Positions 34,882 to 44,230 of a DNA stretch of 64,000 nucleotides are shown here, piece by piece; position 1 is the stretch's first letter, and every line of letters begins with the position of its first letter. Below the pieces are notes generated by a model. That model was given only the letters and a program-made list of their open reading frames with translations. It searched no databases and was not told where the DNA came from. Source of the DNA: an uncultured Paracoccaceae bacterium (GTDB taxonomy: Bacteria > Pseudomonadota > Alphaproteobacteria > Rhodobacterales > Rhodobacteraceae); NCBI GenBank assembly GCA_947489705.1, contig CANLEQ010000007.1, positions 1 to 64,000 of the forward strand, written 5' to 3'. A program made the translations under genes and the position numbers.

Positions 34882-35312
34882 GATTGTTCCAAATCCGTTC
34901 TCCCACCCTTGAGATACTGCGCGATCGCCCATGCAAGATGGGGATGTTGCGCGCCGTGAATCAAGGGGCATGAGCAGCCCAGCGCGCTCCACTCACGAAG
35001 AGGTGGGAGACGCGTGTCTTCCGCCCGGTCGAGGTCGACGGCGAGCGCGATGGCCGTCGGTGGTGCCGGTTCCGCCGCGAGGATGCCGATGCCCCGTGCC
35101 TCTATCCTTCCCAGAATGGCCGGTGGCGCCCAGGCGAGCAGCGCCGCACCGCGCCGTGCGAGGCACGTACGGTCATCGGCGACGAGGCGACCGCCCATGC
35201 CCAGAAGGCCGAGCGCGAGGGTCGATTTGCCGCGTCCGGCCGCGCCCATGACGATGACGCCGCGCCCGTCGAGGGCGACGGTGCTCGCATGGACGATCAG
35301 GCCCGCGATCAT
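34878..35312 (-). CDS. hprK: HPr kinase/phosphorylase, short form
   Basis: The 144-residue protein is the short alphaproteobacterial HprK, lacking the N-terminal domain of the Gram-positive enzyme. The P-loop is [14 protein letters not shown] (about 22-35), with LVADDRTCL and the later [11 protein letters not shown] segment. It phosphorylates Ser46 of HPr. Its start overlaps the chvG stop by four bases, and its stop overlaps the proposed rapZ start, indicating one operon. Confidence 0.88.
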   Translation of the reverse strand: MIAGLIVHASTVALDGRGVIVMGAAGRGKSTLALGLLGMGGRLVADDRTCLARRGAALLAWAPPAILGRIEARGIGILAAEPAPPTAIALAVDLDRAEDTRLPPLREWSALGCSCPLIHGAQHPHLAWAIAQYLKGGRTDLEQS

Positions 35313-36931
35313 ACCGGAAGGCCCACGACGAACCGCGCACCCGACGTGGCCGCGGAGGCGTTCCGTGCGACGGGGCTGATGTTCTCGGCCCAGATCACGC
35401 CGCCATGCGCCTCGACGATCTGTTTCGAGATGGCAAGACCGAGGCCGGAATTGTCTCCGAACTGCGCCGGGGGACGCTCGGAATAGAAGCGGTCGAAGAT
35501 CTTGGAAAGCGCGCTTTCGGGGATGCCGGGTCCGGTATCCTCGACCACGACGAGGACGCGGTTGTCGCGCCGTCGCGCCCAGACGCGGATGGCATCGCCT
35601 TCGCCGCAAAACGATATGGCATTGGTGATGAGGTTCACGAAGACCTGCGCCATCCGGCTTTCCAACCCCTCGATCGGAAGCGGGTCTTCGGGCAGATCCG
35701 CGATGAGGTGGATCCCCTTTTCGGCCGCCTGCCCGCCCAGATGATCGGTGAGGTTGCGCAGCAGCTCCAGCAAATCGAAGCGTTCCTCGTCCTCCTTGAC
35801 CAGTTCGCTGTCGAGGCGCGACGCGTTGGAGATATCGCTCACCAACCGGTCGAGGCGCCGGACGTCGTGCTCGATCAGGTCGAGCAGCCGTTTGCGATGC
35901 TCCTCCTTGCGAACGATCCGCAGCGATCCGACGGCCGAGCGCAACGATGCGAGCGGGTTCTTGATCTCGTGCGCAACGTCGGCCGCGAATTGCTCGTTCG
36001 CCTCGATCCGGTCGTAGAGGGCGGCGACCATGCCCCGCAATGCGCCGGAAAGCCGACCGATCTCGTCCGCGCGGTGGGTCAGGTCGGGGATGAGGACGCG
36101 GGCCGGTTTGACGGTGTCGGCGTTCCTCTCGCGCCCGACCTCCACCGCCGCGGCCAGATCGGCCAGCGGATTGGCGATTGTGGAGGCAAGCAGCAGGCTC
36201 AGGCCGACGGAAACCGCGATGGCCAAGAGAAAGATCTGCAGGAGCTTTTCGCGCTCCGCCCGTACGAGACGATCGGTCTCACCCTGTCGCGACGCCAGTC
36301 CGACCACGCCGATTGTCTGTCCGTCGCGCGTGACCGGGACGACTGCGCCGATGACCGCCTGACCGGAGTCGTCCCGTCCGAGATCGACGATGGCGCGCTC
36401 TTGCGAAAGGCCCCTGAGCAGGGCCCGCGCCGAATTTCGTCGAGGTGTCACTGCACCCTGGTCCGACGGGAGGAGCGCCGCCGCCTTCCTCAGGGCCACC
36501 AGCGCATCGGTGATCGGTGCGCGGCGCGGGCTGCCCTGCGCGTCGCCCTGCCCCTCCGCAAGTGTTGCGAAGGCGACCACGCGGCGGTCGCCGTCGAAGA
36601 CGAAGATACGGTCGGCCGATGTGACCTCGAGGCCCGAGAGCATTTGCGATGCCGTGAGTTCGGCGCTTGGCGGCGCGGCCGAGAGGCGCGCCTCGATCGT
36701 CCGGGCCACCAGATGCGCCTCGCGGAGCAAAGCGGCCTTGCCCTGCTGGCCGAGAGAGGTCCGGAACGGCGCGACGAGCAGTACGGCGCCGACCAGAACC
36801 AGAAGCGCGAGGAGATTGATGACGACGATATTGCGCGCGAGCGACGAGCGGTTGAAAATCGCATCGCGGCGGCGATGCGCGATCCCTGCCGCCATATGCG
36901 CCGGCCTGCCGGTTTCCGTCGCCGCCGTCAC
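35309..36931 (-). CDS. chvG: Sensor histidine kinase ChvG
   Basis: The 540-residue membrane kinase has two membrane segments (about 35-54 and 231-250) flanking a periplasmic sensor domain, then HAMP and the catalytic core. The phosphoacceptor is His321 in ADVAHEIKNPLASL; N, G1 and G2 boxes read VNLITNAISF, DTGPGIPESAL and GLGLAISKQI. ChvG senses acid and envelope stress in rhizobia and Agrobacterium through an ExoR-type inhibitor; no exoR is in the window. It starts six bases after chvI ends. Confidence 0.93.
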   Translation of the reverse strand: MTAATETGRPAHMAAGIAHRRRDAIFNRSSLARNIVVINLLALLVLVGAVLLVAPFRTSLGQQGKAALLREAHLVARTIEARLSAAPPSAELTASQMLSGLEVTSADRIFVFDGDRRVVAFATLAEGQGDAQGSPRRAPITDALVALRKAAALLPSDQGAVTPRRNSARALLRGLSQERAIVDLGRDDSGQAVIGAVVPVTRDGQTIGVVGLASRQGETDRLVRAEREKLLQIFLLAIAVSVGLSLLLASTIANPLADLAAAVEVGRERNADTVKPARVLIPDLTHRADEIGRLSGALRGMVAALYDRIEANEQFAADVAHEIKNPLASLRSAVGSLRIVRKEEHRKRLLDLIEHDVRRLDRLVSDISNASRLDSELVKEDEERFDLLELLRNLTDHLGGQAAEKGIHLIADLPEDPLPIEGLESRMAQVFVNLITNAISFCGEGDAIRVWARRRDNRVLVVVEDTGPGIPESALSKIFDRFYSERPPAQFGDNSGLGLAISKQIVEAHGGVIWAENISPVARNASAATSGARFVVGLPV

Positions 36932-36936
36932 TCGCC

Positions 36937-37638
36937 CTATTCCTCGTTGTAGCGATAGCCGATACCGTAGAGCGTCTCGATCGCGGTAAAGCCGTCGTCG
37001 ACGCTGCGCAACTTCTTTCGCAAACGCTTGATATGACTGTCGATGGTTCGGTCGTCGACGTAGATCTGATCGTCATACGCCACGTCCATCAGCTGATCGC
37101 GCGACTTCACGAAGCCGGGCCGCTGCGCGAGCGCCTGCAACAGCAGAAATTCGGTGACGGTCAGCGACACGGCCTCGCCCTTCCATCTCACGGCGTGGCG
37201 CGCGGGGTCCATGGACAGCGATCCGCGCGTAATGACCTGGCTCGCCTCGGCCTGGGTCACCTCGCCGCCGGCAAGCAGATCCTGCCGGCGCAGCAGCGAC
37301 CGGATCCGCTCGACCAGCAGGCGCTGCGAGAAGGGCTTCTTGACGTAGTCGTCGGCCCCCATCCGAAGGCCCAGAACCTCGTCGATCTCGTCGTCCTTGG
37401 AGGTCAGCAGGATGATCGGCATCGCCGTCTTGGGGCGCACCCGCTGAAGAAGGTCCATGCCATCCATCCGCGGCATCTTGATGTCGAAGACGGCCATGTC
37501 GGGCATCTTGCGTTCGAACGCCTCGAGCGCCTGCTGACCGTCGTGATAGGTCTCCACATCGAAGCCCTCCGCCTCGAGCGTCATCGCGACCGAGGCCAGG
37601 ATGTTTCTGTCGTCGTCTACAAGCGCGATCTTCGACAT
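36937..37638 (-). CDS. chvI: Response regulator ChvI
   Basis: The 233-residue OmpR-type regulator has receiver residues Asp8-Asp10 in ALVDDDRN, the phosphoacceptor Asp52 in [12 protein letters not shown] and Lys in DDYVKKPF, followed by a winged-helix domain ([20 protein letters not shown], then [12 protein letters not shown]). ChvI controls envelope, motility and central metabolism genes. It is divergent from pckA, a gene reported in Agrobacterium and rhizobia to depend on this system. The start at [10 protein letters not shown] is the family start. Confidence 0.95.
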   Translation of the reverse strand: MSKIALVDDDRNILASVAMTLEAEGFDVETYHDGQQALEAFERKMPDMAVFDIKMPRMDGMDLLQRVRPKTAMPIILLTSKDDEIDEVLGLRMGADDYVKKPFSQRLLVERIRSLLRRQDLLAGGEVTQAEASQVITRGSLSMDPARHAVRWKGEAVSLTVTEFLLLQALAQRPGFVKSRDQLMDVAYDDQIYVDDRTIDSHIKRLRKKLRSVDDGFTAIETLYGIGYRYNEE

Positions 37639-37939
37639 GGCAGCGATCCTTTTTTGCACGTTCGGTGCCTGATCCAAAATTCTCGTTTCTCCGGAGCGGG
37701 CATCCCCTTAAGCGCGGTGCCCCGATTCGCGCCGGATCCTGAACGACGATTTGCCGTTAAATTCCTTAATGTCGGCTGAATTGCGGCATATATATTGCGG
37801 CCATTCCTGATTGCGCTAAACCGTCGTGATTGCGCTAACCATCGGTGAATAAAACTTTTTTCGCGATCCTGTTATGCTAACATTCAGCAGCGCGGATCGG
37901 GTCTGCGCCCGAAATATGCCACACAGGAGCCATTCATCC
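37639..37939. promoter_or_regulatory. AT-rich chvI-pckA divergent control region
   Basis: This 301-base non-coding region is AT-rich compared with its surroundings. ATTGCG begins at 37780, 37794, 37810 and 37829 on the same strand; the first two copies share ATTGCGGC and the last two share TGATTGCGCTAA. TATGCT in GTTATGCTAAC near 37872 could be the pckA -10 element. AGGA at 37924 is the likely pckA ribosome binding site, somewhat far from its ATG. Confidence 0.6.
37808..37838 (+). repeat. Direct repeat TGATTGCGCTAA, possible operator
   Basis: The 12-base TGATTGCGCTAA is present at 37808-37819 and 37827-37838, a 19-base period, close to two helical turns. Tandem same-strand half-sites are how OmpR-type regulators such as ChvI bind. 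That ChvI binds here is inference. Confidence 0.55.
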
Positions 37940-39538
37940 ATGACCGACGGACCCTGCAATCCCGCACATACCCTTGAGGACCAAGGCATCACGGGGCTCG
38001 GATCCGTGCGCTACAACCTGACCGAACCGCAATTGATGGAAGCCGCTCTCGCCCGCGGAGAGGGCCGGATGGGTCAGGGGGGCACGCTGCTCGTCTCCAC
38101 GGGAAAGCATACCGGGCGGTCGCCCAAGGACAAGTTCGTGGTCAGGACCCCTTCTGTCGAGGACACGATCTGGTGGGAAAACAATCCGCCGATGGATCCG
38201 GCGAAGTTCGACGCGCTCCATGCGGCGATGCTGGAGCACATGAAGGGGCGTGACTACTTCGTTCAGGACCTCTTCGGCGGTGCGGATCCGGCGCACAGGC
38301 TCGACGTGCGTGTCGTGACCGAACTCGCCTGGCATGGCCTCTTCATCCGGCACCTGCTCCGCCGTCCGGAACGCGATGCGCTGGACGAATTCGTCCCCGA
38401 TTTCACAATCATCAACTGCCCCTCGTTCAGTGCCGACCCCGAGGCGCATGGCTGCCGATCGGAGACGGTCATCGCGATCAACATGGATGCCAAGCTCATT
38501 CTGATCGGCGGCACGGAATATGCGGGCGAAAACAAAAAATCGGTCTTCACCCTGCTGAACTACCTGCTGCCCGAAAAGGGGATAATGCCGATGCATTGCT
38601 CGGCCAACCACGCCCCGGGCAACCCGGTTGACGCGGCTGTCTTCTTCGGCTTGTCGGGAACCGGCAAGACCACCCTCTCCGCGGATCCCGCCCGGGTCCT
38701 GATCGGCGACGACGAACATGGCTGGTCGGAGCGTGGCACGTTCAACTTCGAGGGCGGCTGCTATGCCAAGACGATCGGTCTCGACCCCGAGGCGGAACCC
38801 GAGATCTACGCGACGACGCGGCGCTTCGCCACCGTGATCGAGAACATGGTCTATGACGAGCGGACCCGCGCGCTCGACTTCGCGGATGACAGCCTGACCG
38901 CCAACATGCGCTGCGCCTATCCGCTGGACTACATCTCGAATGCCAGCGAATCCGCGATGGGCGGGCATCCCAAGAACATCATCATGCTAACCTGCGATGC
39001 CTTCGGGGTGCTCCCCCCGATCGCGCGTCTGACGCCGGCGCAGGCCATGTATCACTTCCTGTCGGGGTTCACCGCCAAGGTCGCCGGAACGGAACGCGGG
39101 GTCACCGAACCGCAGCCCACCTTCTCGACCTGCTTCGGCGCCCCCTTCATGCCCCGCCGTCCCGAAGTCTACGGGGAACTGCTGAAAAGCAAGATCGCCA
39201 AGCACGGCGCGACCTGCTGGCTGGTCAATACCGGGTGGACGGGCGGTGCCTACGGCGAGGGCCAGCGGATGCCGATCAAGGCGACACGCGCGCTTCTGTC
39301 GGCCGCGCTCGACGGATCCCTTCAGAAGGCGCAATTCCGCAAGGATCCCAATTTCGGTTTCGACGTGCCGACCTCGGTTAGGGGCGTGGCCGATGTCCTG
39401 CTCAATCCCCGGCGTACCTGGGACGACGGCGCGGCTTACGATGCGCAGGCGGCGAAACTCGTCTCGATGTTCTCCGAAAACTTCGCGCAATATGACGAGC
39501 ATATCGACGACGATGTCCGCGCAATTGCGCTCGGCTAA
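37940..39538 (+). CDS. pckA: Phosphoenolpyruvate carboxykinase (ATP)
   Basis: The 532-residue enzyme converts oxaloacetate to PEP with ATP, the first step of gluconeogenesis. The kinase loop is [38 protein letters not shown] holds the metal ligands, and [13 protein letters not shown] lies near the start. The sequence ends near [15 protein letters not shown]. The frame is open upstream, but MTDGPCNP gives the normal family length. Control by the divergent ChvGI system is likely. Confidence 0.96.
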   Translation: MTDGPCNPAHTLEDQGITGLGSVRYNLTEPQLMEAALARGEGRMGQGGTLLVSTGKHTGRSPKDKFVVRTPSVEDTIWWENNPPMDPAKFDALHAAMLEHMKGRDYFVQDLFGGADPAHRLDVRVVTELAWHGLFIRHLLRRPERDALDEFVPDFTIINCPSFSADPEAHGCRSETVIAINMDAKLILIGGTEYAGENKKSVFTLLNYLLPEKGIMPMHCSANHAPGNPVDAAVFFGLSGTGKTTLSADPARVLIGDDEHGWSERGTFNFEGGCYAKTIGLDPEAEPEIYATTRRFATVIENMVYDERTRALDFADDSLTANMRCAYPLDYISNASESAMGGHPKNIIMLTCDAFGVLPPIARLTPAQAMYHFLSGFTAKVAGTERGVTEPQPTFSTCFGAPFMPRRPEVYGELLKSKIAKHGATCWLVNTGWTGGAYGEGQRMPIKATRALLSAALDGSLQKAQFRKDPNFGFDVPTSVRGVADVLLNPRRTWDDGAAYDAQAAKLVSMFSENFAQYDEHIDDDVRAIALG

Positions 39539-39549
39539 ATCATTAACAG

Positions 39550-39660
39550 AGCCGGTGTAATGCATTACCTCGGGTAATTCGAATTTTACCGGCTAATAAC
39601 GGAACAACTTTGCCTCACCTTTTCTTGAGAAGCTGAGCCCCCACCGGGGCACCGATTTTT
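39550..39660 (+). promoter_or_regulatory. Inverted repeats between pckA and the PRC-barrel gene
   Basis: AGCCGGT and ACCGGCT (about 39550-39594) flank an AT-rich loop that includes TAATGCATTA; a second hairpin GCCCC-CACC-GGGGC sits near 39636-39650 and is followed by GATTTTT. The first could terminate pckA and the second may be a terminator or leader hairpin. TTTGAGGAGAGATAC before the ATG is the ribosome binding site of the next gene. Confidence 0.45.
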
Positions 39661-39672
39661 GAGGAGAGATAC

Positions 39673-41124
39673 ATGACCAATTCGACAAGAATGCGTTCGC
39701 TGATGCTCACGACGGCGCTGACCCTGCCGCTTGCCGGTGGTGCGTTCGCTCAGGCCATCGAGATCAACGAGGATCAACTGACCGACAAGACCGTCGAATG
39801 CCGTGACCTCGGCCTCCTCGTCATGGATATGGACCAGCTTCCCGAAGCCGTCGACGCCGAGACGGTCGTCGTGGCGATCAACGACGATGTCGCCGAGCAG
39901 TGCGTGACGTTGACCGAAGACATCCAGTCCGACGAGACGGCAAGCGATCAACAGTCGGCCGACGAAACCGAGAGCGAGCAGACTTCCGAAACGGTCGAGT
40001 CGACCGAAGAGGCTACGATCGAAGGTGAGGCAACCGTCCAGATCCCGGAGCCGAATGTCGACGTTCAGGTTCCCGGCCCTAATGTTCGCGTGAACCCCGG
40101 CCAGGCGCAGGTCGACATCACCGAGAACCCGGCGCAGATCGAGCTTGACCAGCAAGAGCCCACGATCAGCGTGGAGATCCCCGAGATCGTCGTCCGCGTC
40201 CAGATTCCCGCGCCTGATGTCTATGTCCTGACGCAGGACCCCGATGTCAGCGTCAGCACCGCCGACCCCGATGTCGAAGTCGAGCAGGGCGATCCGGTCG
40301 TCAACGTGACGCAGCCCGATCCCGAGCTGGACCTCGATCTTGATGTGGCAAGCGACGAAAGTGCCGACAGCAATAGCGGTTCGAGCGAAGACGGCAGCAC
40401 CGAAGTCTCTGGCGACGTCCAAGCCACCGATCCGGAGCCGCAGATCGAGATTGTGCGCGATGACGAGGAACCGCAGGTCAACATCCAGCAGGCCGAGGCC
40501 GAGGTGACCTACCAGTCGGCGGAACCGCAGGTTCAGTTCATGATGGCGGAAAGCCCCACCATCGAAGTCGAGCAGACCGGCGAACCCAACGTCACGTTCG
40601 AGACCGCTGAAGAGCGTGAAGAGCGCCGCGCGGCCTCCGAAGAGCAACCCTCGAGCGAAACCGACGCCGCCGCGAGCGACGAGCAGGACGCGTCTGCGAC
40701 CGAGACAACCGATGAGCAAGCATCGGCGACCGACACCACGGAAGAGGCATCCGAGGAAGCCGCTCCGGCGACCGAGGATACGGCGTCTGCCGACGCGACC
40801 GAAGCCGATACCTCCGGAAGCATGCAGATGGTCACCGTTTCCGAGCTTCTCGACATGGATGTCGTGCTGGCCAACGGCGAAAATCTGGGAAGCCCCAGTG
40901 CCGTGGTCGAGATCAATGGCGAGCCGAACCTCGTGATGTCGAGCGGCGGCTTCCTCGGGATCGGCGAAAAGGAAGTTCCTGTCGCGCTGAGCAGCGTCAC
41001 CATGCAGGACGGACAGCTGATGGTCGACAACTTCACCGAGAGCGAAGTCGAGAGCGCCAACGACTTCAACTACGACAGCAGTGCCGAGCTGGCCGACGAC
41101 GCCGAGGTCGAAATCGGCGGCTGA
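39673..41124 (+). CDS. Exported acidic PRC-barrel protein with nine-residue repeats
   Basis: The 483-residue protein starts with a signal peptide (LMLTTALTLPLAGGAFAQA). After a Cys-bearing N-terminal segment (residues 28-80) come an acidic linker, a first array of 9-10-residue repeats (about 125-224; units such as PDVSVSTAD, PDVEVEQGD), a Ser/Asp-rich spacer, a second array (about 253-312; EPQVNIQQA, EPQVQFMMA, EPNVTFETA), another acidic linker and a C-terminal PRC-barrel (about 385-460). Alternating Val/Ile predicts stacked beta strands. No known function; periplasmic or surface location is inferred. Confidence 0.85.
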   Translation: MTNSTRMRSLMLTTALTLPLAGGAFAQAIEINEDQLTDKTVECRDLGLLVMDMDQLPEAVDAETVVVAINDDVAEQCVTLTEDIQSDETASDQQSADETESEQTSETVESTEEATIEGEATVQIPEPNVDVQVPGPNVRVNPGQAQVDITENPAQIELDQQEPTISVEIPEIVVRVQIPAPDVYVLTQDPDVSVSTADPDVEVEQGDPVVNVTQPDPELDLDLDVASDESADSNSGSSEDGSTEVSGDVQATDPEPQIEIVRDDEEPQVNIQQAEAEVTYQSAEPQVQFMMAESPTIEVEQTGEPNVTFETAEEREERRAASEEQPSSETDAAASDEQDASATETTDEQASATDTTEEASEEAAPATEDTASADATEADTSGSMQMVTVSELLDMDVVLANGENLGSPSAVVEINGEPNLVMSSGGFLGIGEKEVPVALSSVTMQDGQLMVDNFTESEVESANDFNYDSSAELADDAEVEIGG

Positions 41125-41151
41125 TACGCGCCAGACAAGCAGTCGCTATAC

Positions 41152-41181
41152 GGGCCGGAGCAATTGCTCCGGCCCTTTTTT
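41152..41181 (+). terminator. Intrinsic terminator after the PRC-barrel gene
   Basis: GGGCCGGAGCAA and TTGCTCCGGCCC form a 12-base palindromic stem followed by TTTTTT. It ends the PRC-barrel gene transcript and faces the convergent TauE/SafE gene. Confidence 0.92.
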
Positions 41182-41183
41182 CG

Positions 41184-41966
41184 TCAGCCGGTGAGGCCGC
41201 GCCGGACGAGGTTCAGGCCCGCCACGATCAGGACGATCAAGGTCGCACGCCGGAATTTCGACTGATCGAGCCGATCGCCGAGCTGGAACCCGATCCACAT
41301 CCCCAGAGCCCCCGGGATGAGCAGGAAAACCGACAGCGGAACGGTCTCGCGGTTCAGGACGCCGGATTGAAGATGTCCGACGAGCAGCGCAGCCGAGCCC
41401 AGGCCGAAGACGACGCCCTGGACGGCCATCTGCTTGGCTTTCGGCGTATCGAGCGCCAGAAGGTAGAGGACCGTCGGCGGCCCCCATGTCCCGGCGAGCC
41501 CGCCGAGGATGCCGGCGGCCAGGCCGATGCCCCAGTCGAACCGCGCCCGCGATCCCGGCGGAACCGTGAAGCGGAAACCGGTCAATTGCAGGATCGACAG
41601 CGCGATCACGGGGACACCCAGGACGATATACATGGCGCGGGCGGGAATGGCGGTCAGGAACTGCGCCGAAACCAGGATCATCACGCACACGACCGCGACG
41701 TATCGGCGGTACTCGATCAATGCGTCCCGCGCGGCCGGGAAACCGGCCCGCAGGACCTGCAGGGCATTCGACATGACGATCGGCAGGATGATCCCGGCAA
41801 CCACGAGTTGCGGATCGATCAGAACCGAAATGCCGGAAATCATGATGAGCGGCATGGCGAACCCGACCGCCCCCTTCACGAATCCCGCGAAAAGCGTGAC
41901 CCAGAAGGCAAATAGAAGAAGGTGGGGCGGGAGGAGGTCGGTCAGAACATGCATGGCGCGGACCAT
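41184..41966 (-). CDS. TauE/SafE family sulfite/anion exporter
   Basis: The protein is about 260 residues with eight predicted membrane helices. FWVTLFAGFVKGAVGFAMPL near the start and AGILGGLAGTWGPPTVLYLL in the middle are the two repeats of TauE/SafE permeases, which move sulfite, sulfoacetate or other small organic anions. The ATG at 41966 was taken; MHVLTDLLPP four codons on is possible. The upstream open frame is GC-rich read-through. No sulfur genes are adjacent. Confidence 0.85.
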   Translation of the reverse strand: MVRAMHVLTDLLPPHLLLFAFWVTLFAGFVKGAVGFAMPLIMISGISVLIDPQLVVAGIILPIVMSNALQVLRAGFPAARDALIEYRRYVAVVCVMILVSAQFLTAIPARAMYIVLGVPVIALSILQLTGFRFTVPPGSRARFDWGIGLAAGILGGLAGTWGPPTVLYLLALDTPKAKQMAVQGVVFGLGSAALLVGHLQSGVLNRETVPLSVFLLIPGALGMWIGFQLGDRLDQSKFRRATLIVLIVAGLNLVRRGLTG

Positions 41967-42082
41967 GTCGCGCGGGCCCGAAGCATACCAGCCGAAAAAC
42001 GGCCGCCCCCCGAAGAACGTCCCGAGCGCGGCAAGAGGGACGCGCCTCGCACGATCTCCCGCGCGGAACGGCAGCCCTGAAG

Positions 42083-42814
42083 CTAAGTGAGGAACTGCCG
42101 CTCCATCCGGGCGATGAGGCGCGCGCGCGCAGGCGGAAGGGCCCGGTCGCCCAGGGCCGGGGCAAGCCACGTCTCGAGGAAATGTCCGGTGATCGCCAGA
42201 CCCTGCAAAAGCTCCGCGACACTGGCCGGGCCCTGCCCCAGAAGGCAGGGCGGCAACGGCAGCAGCTTCGGCGCCCAATCGCCGGCCGCGTCGCGCGACA
42301 CGGCACGTCCGGTCCGCGGAGAGACATAGGCGAGATCCTCGCGCGTGGCCGACACGGCGCAGACGCTCAGATCGAGACCGAACCCCATCTGCTCGAGCAG
42401 CGAAAGCTCCCAGAAGAGATATGCGAGCGGCCAGTCCGCATCGACTTCCAGCCGATCGAGCAGGTCGACGCTCTGCGCGTAGAGCAACGGCTGCGCCTCG
42501 CGCTCGGGCAGGACGTGGCTCAGCAACGCGGTGATCGATGACAGCCCCGCCAGCGCCAAGGGGTCGCCGAGCACGCCCGCGCGCGAGCGGACAGGCTCGA
42601 CCGTGAACGCCCCGAGATGATCCTCAAGCCGGGCGCGCCATGCGAGCATGAGCTGCGCGCCGGGCTGGATCAGCGGCCCGAGCCTGCGGCCGGTTCCGCC
42701 GCGGACGACCCCGGCATGCCTGCCGTGATCCGCCGTCAGCGTCTCGATGACCGCATTGGCCTCGCCGTGGCGCCGGACCGCGAGGATGACGCCTTCTTCC
42801 GACCATTCGATCAT
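42083..42814 (-). CDS. recO: DNA repair protein RecO
   Basis: The 243-residue protein has an OB-fold start ([35 protein letters not shown] is the N-terminal region, beginning MIEWSEEG) and a helical C-terminal part with [12 protein letters not shown] and [20 protein letters not shown]. With RecR it loads RecA on SSB-coated DNA in gap repair. The zinc cysteine pairs of some RecO proteins are not present. It follows era and DUF1491 on the same strand. Confidence 0.9.
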   Translation of the reverse strand: MIEWSEEGVILAVRRHGEANAVIETLTADHGRHAGVVRGGTGRRLGPLIQPGAQLMLAWRARLEDHLGAFTVEPVRSRAGVLGDPLALAGLSSITALLSHVLPEREAQPLLYAQSVDLLDRLEVDADWPLAYLFWELSLLEQMGFGLDLSVCAVSATREDLAYVSPRTGRAVSRDAAGDWAPKLLPLPPCLLGQGPASVAELLQGLAITGHFLETWLAPALGDRALPPARARLIARMERQFLT

Positions 42815-42865
42815 CCGCCGCGCCTCCGCATCCGTGTGCCCGAGAGACAGCTATGCGTCATGGGA

Positions 42866-43195
42866 TCACTCGAGCCCCGGCGCATCAAGAAGATGCCGTC
42901 CGGCCCTGTCCTCGATCTCCACCACCCAGAGGTCCGGATCCATCCGTCTCTGCGCCGCGACCGAGGCCGCGACATCCGCTTCGCTGCCCGAGACGAGCTC
43001 CATCCAGATGCGCGCGCCGCTCTCCAGGTCGAAACTGCGCTGATAGGCCCGCGCGGCGCCGTCGAGGGTGGCCACCACCACCAGGACCGCGCCCGCCGTG
43101 GCATCGCCGCGCGCGGCGATGAACGCGGTGATCCCCTCGCCATCGAGCCGGCGCAGATAGGCCCGCACCCAGAAATCCGCGGTCAACCTCGTCAC
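42866..43195 (-). CDS. DUF1491 family protein
   Basis: The 109-residue protein fits DUF1491: RLTADFWVRAYLRRLDGEGI, GAVLVVVATLDGAARAYQRS and DPDLWVVEIEDRAGRHLL. It is a small alpha/beta protein of unknown function found between era and recO in many Rhodobacteraceae, so it is probably part of the same operon. The start is the only sensible ATG. Confidence 0.85.
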   Translation of the reverse strand: MTRLTADFWVRAYLRRLDGEGITAFIAARGDATAGAVLVVVATLDGAARAYQRSFDLESGARIWMELVSGSEADVAASVAAQRRMDPDLWVVEIEDRAGRHLLDAPGLE

Positions 43196-43234
43196 CTGCG
43201 CACCGGACCCCGCCTCGCGGCATCTTCGCCCGGT

Positions 43235-44140
43235 TCAGCCGCCATCGCGGAAGTCCAGCCCGATCTCGGAATATCGCTCCGCCTCGTCGAGCCAACCGGG
43301 GCGGACCTTGATCTGCAGGAAGAGATGGATCTTGCGCCCCGTGAACGCCTCCAGCTCCGCCCGCGCGGCCTGGGAAATCGCCTTGATCGTCTCGCCCTTG
43401 CGGCCGAGCACGATCCCCTTGTGGCCATCGCGCACGACGTAGATCACCTGGTCGACACGGGCCGAGCCGTCCTTGCGCTCTTCCCAGCCTTCCGTTTCGA
43501 CGGTGATCTGATAGGGCAGCTCCTGATGCAGGCGCAGCGTCAGTTTCTCGCGCGTCATCTCGGCCGCGATCATCCGCAGCGGCAGATCCGCGATCTGGTC
43601 CTCGGGATAGAGCCACGGCCCTTCGGGCAGGTTCTGGGCGAGCCATCGCTTCAGATCGTCCACCCCATGTCCCCGCTCGGCCGAGATCAGGAACGTCTCG
43701 GCAAAGCCGTAGCGCTCGTTGAGATCCTTCGTCAGGCCCAGAAGCACCGGCGCTTCCACCCGATCGATCTTGTTGATGGCCAGCACGACCCGTCCGGGCA
43801 GCGCCCGCTCGGCCAGCGTCGCCAGCACCCGCTCGACGCCTTCGGTCACACCGCGATGCGCCTCGACCAGCAGCACGACGATATCGGCATCGGCCGCCCC
43901 GGACCAGGCCGCCGCCACCATCGCCCGGTCGAGCCGCCGTCGCGGCTCGAACAGGCCGGGCGTATCGACGAAGACCAGCTGTGCGTCCCCGTCCAGCGCG
44001 ACGCCGCGGATCCGGGCACGCGTCGTCTGAACCTTGTGCGTCACGATCGAGACCTTGGCGCCGACCATCCGGTTCAGAAGCGTCGATTTGCCCGCATTGG
44101 GCTCGCCCAGAAGGGCCACGAATCCGGCACGTGTCGTCAT
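43235..44140 (-). CDS. era: GTPase Era
   Basis: The 301-residue ribosome-assembly GTPase binds the 3' end of 16S rRNA. G motifs are GEPNAGKSTLLNR, VDTPGLFEP and NKIDRVEA; the C-terminal KH domain includes IYVVRDGHKGIVLGRKGETI. AAAGGGACC lies before the ATG. It is part of the rnc-era-recO order, although here bciA and an EamA gene separate it from rnc. Confidence 0.95.
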   Translation of the reverse strand: MTTRAGFVALLGEPNAGKSTLLNRMVGAKVSIVTHKVQTTRARIRGVALDGDAQLVFVDTPGLFEPRRRLDRAMVAAAWSGAADADIVVLLVEAHRGVTEGVERVLATLAERALPGRVVLAINKIDRVEAPVLLGLTKDLNERYGFAETFLISAERGHGVDDLKRWLAQNLPEGPWLYPEDQIADLPLRMIAAEMTREKLTLRLHQELPYQITVETEGWEERKDGSARVDQVIYVVRDGHKGIVLGRKGETIKAISQAARAELEAFTGRKIHLFLQIKVRPGWLDEAERYSEIGLDFRDGG

Positions 44141-44230
44141 GATGGTCCCTTTCCGAAATGCAGATCCGCCACCTAGCCTATCGTCCCCACTATGGCCAGA
44201 TCGGACGCTCGCGCCTAGTGTCGGCGTATC

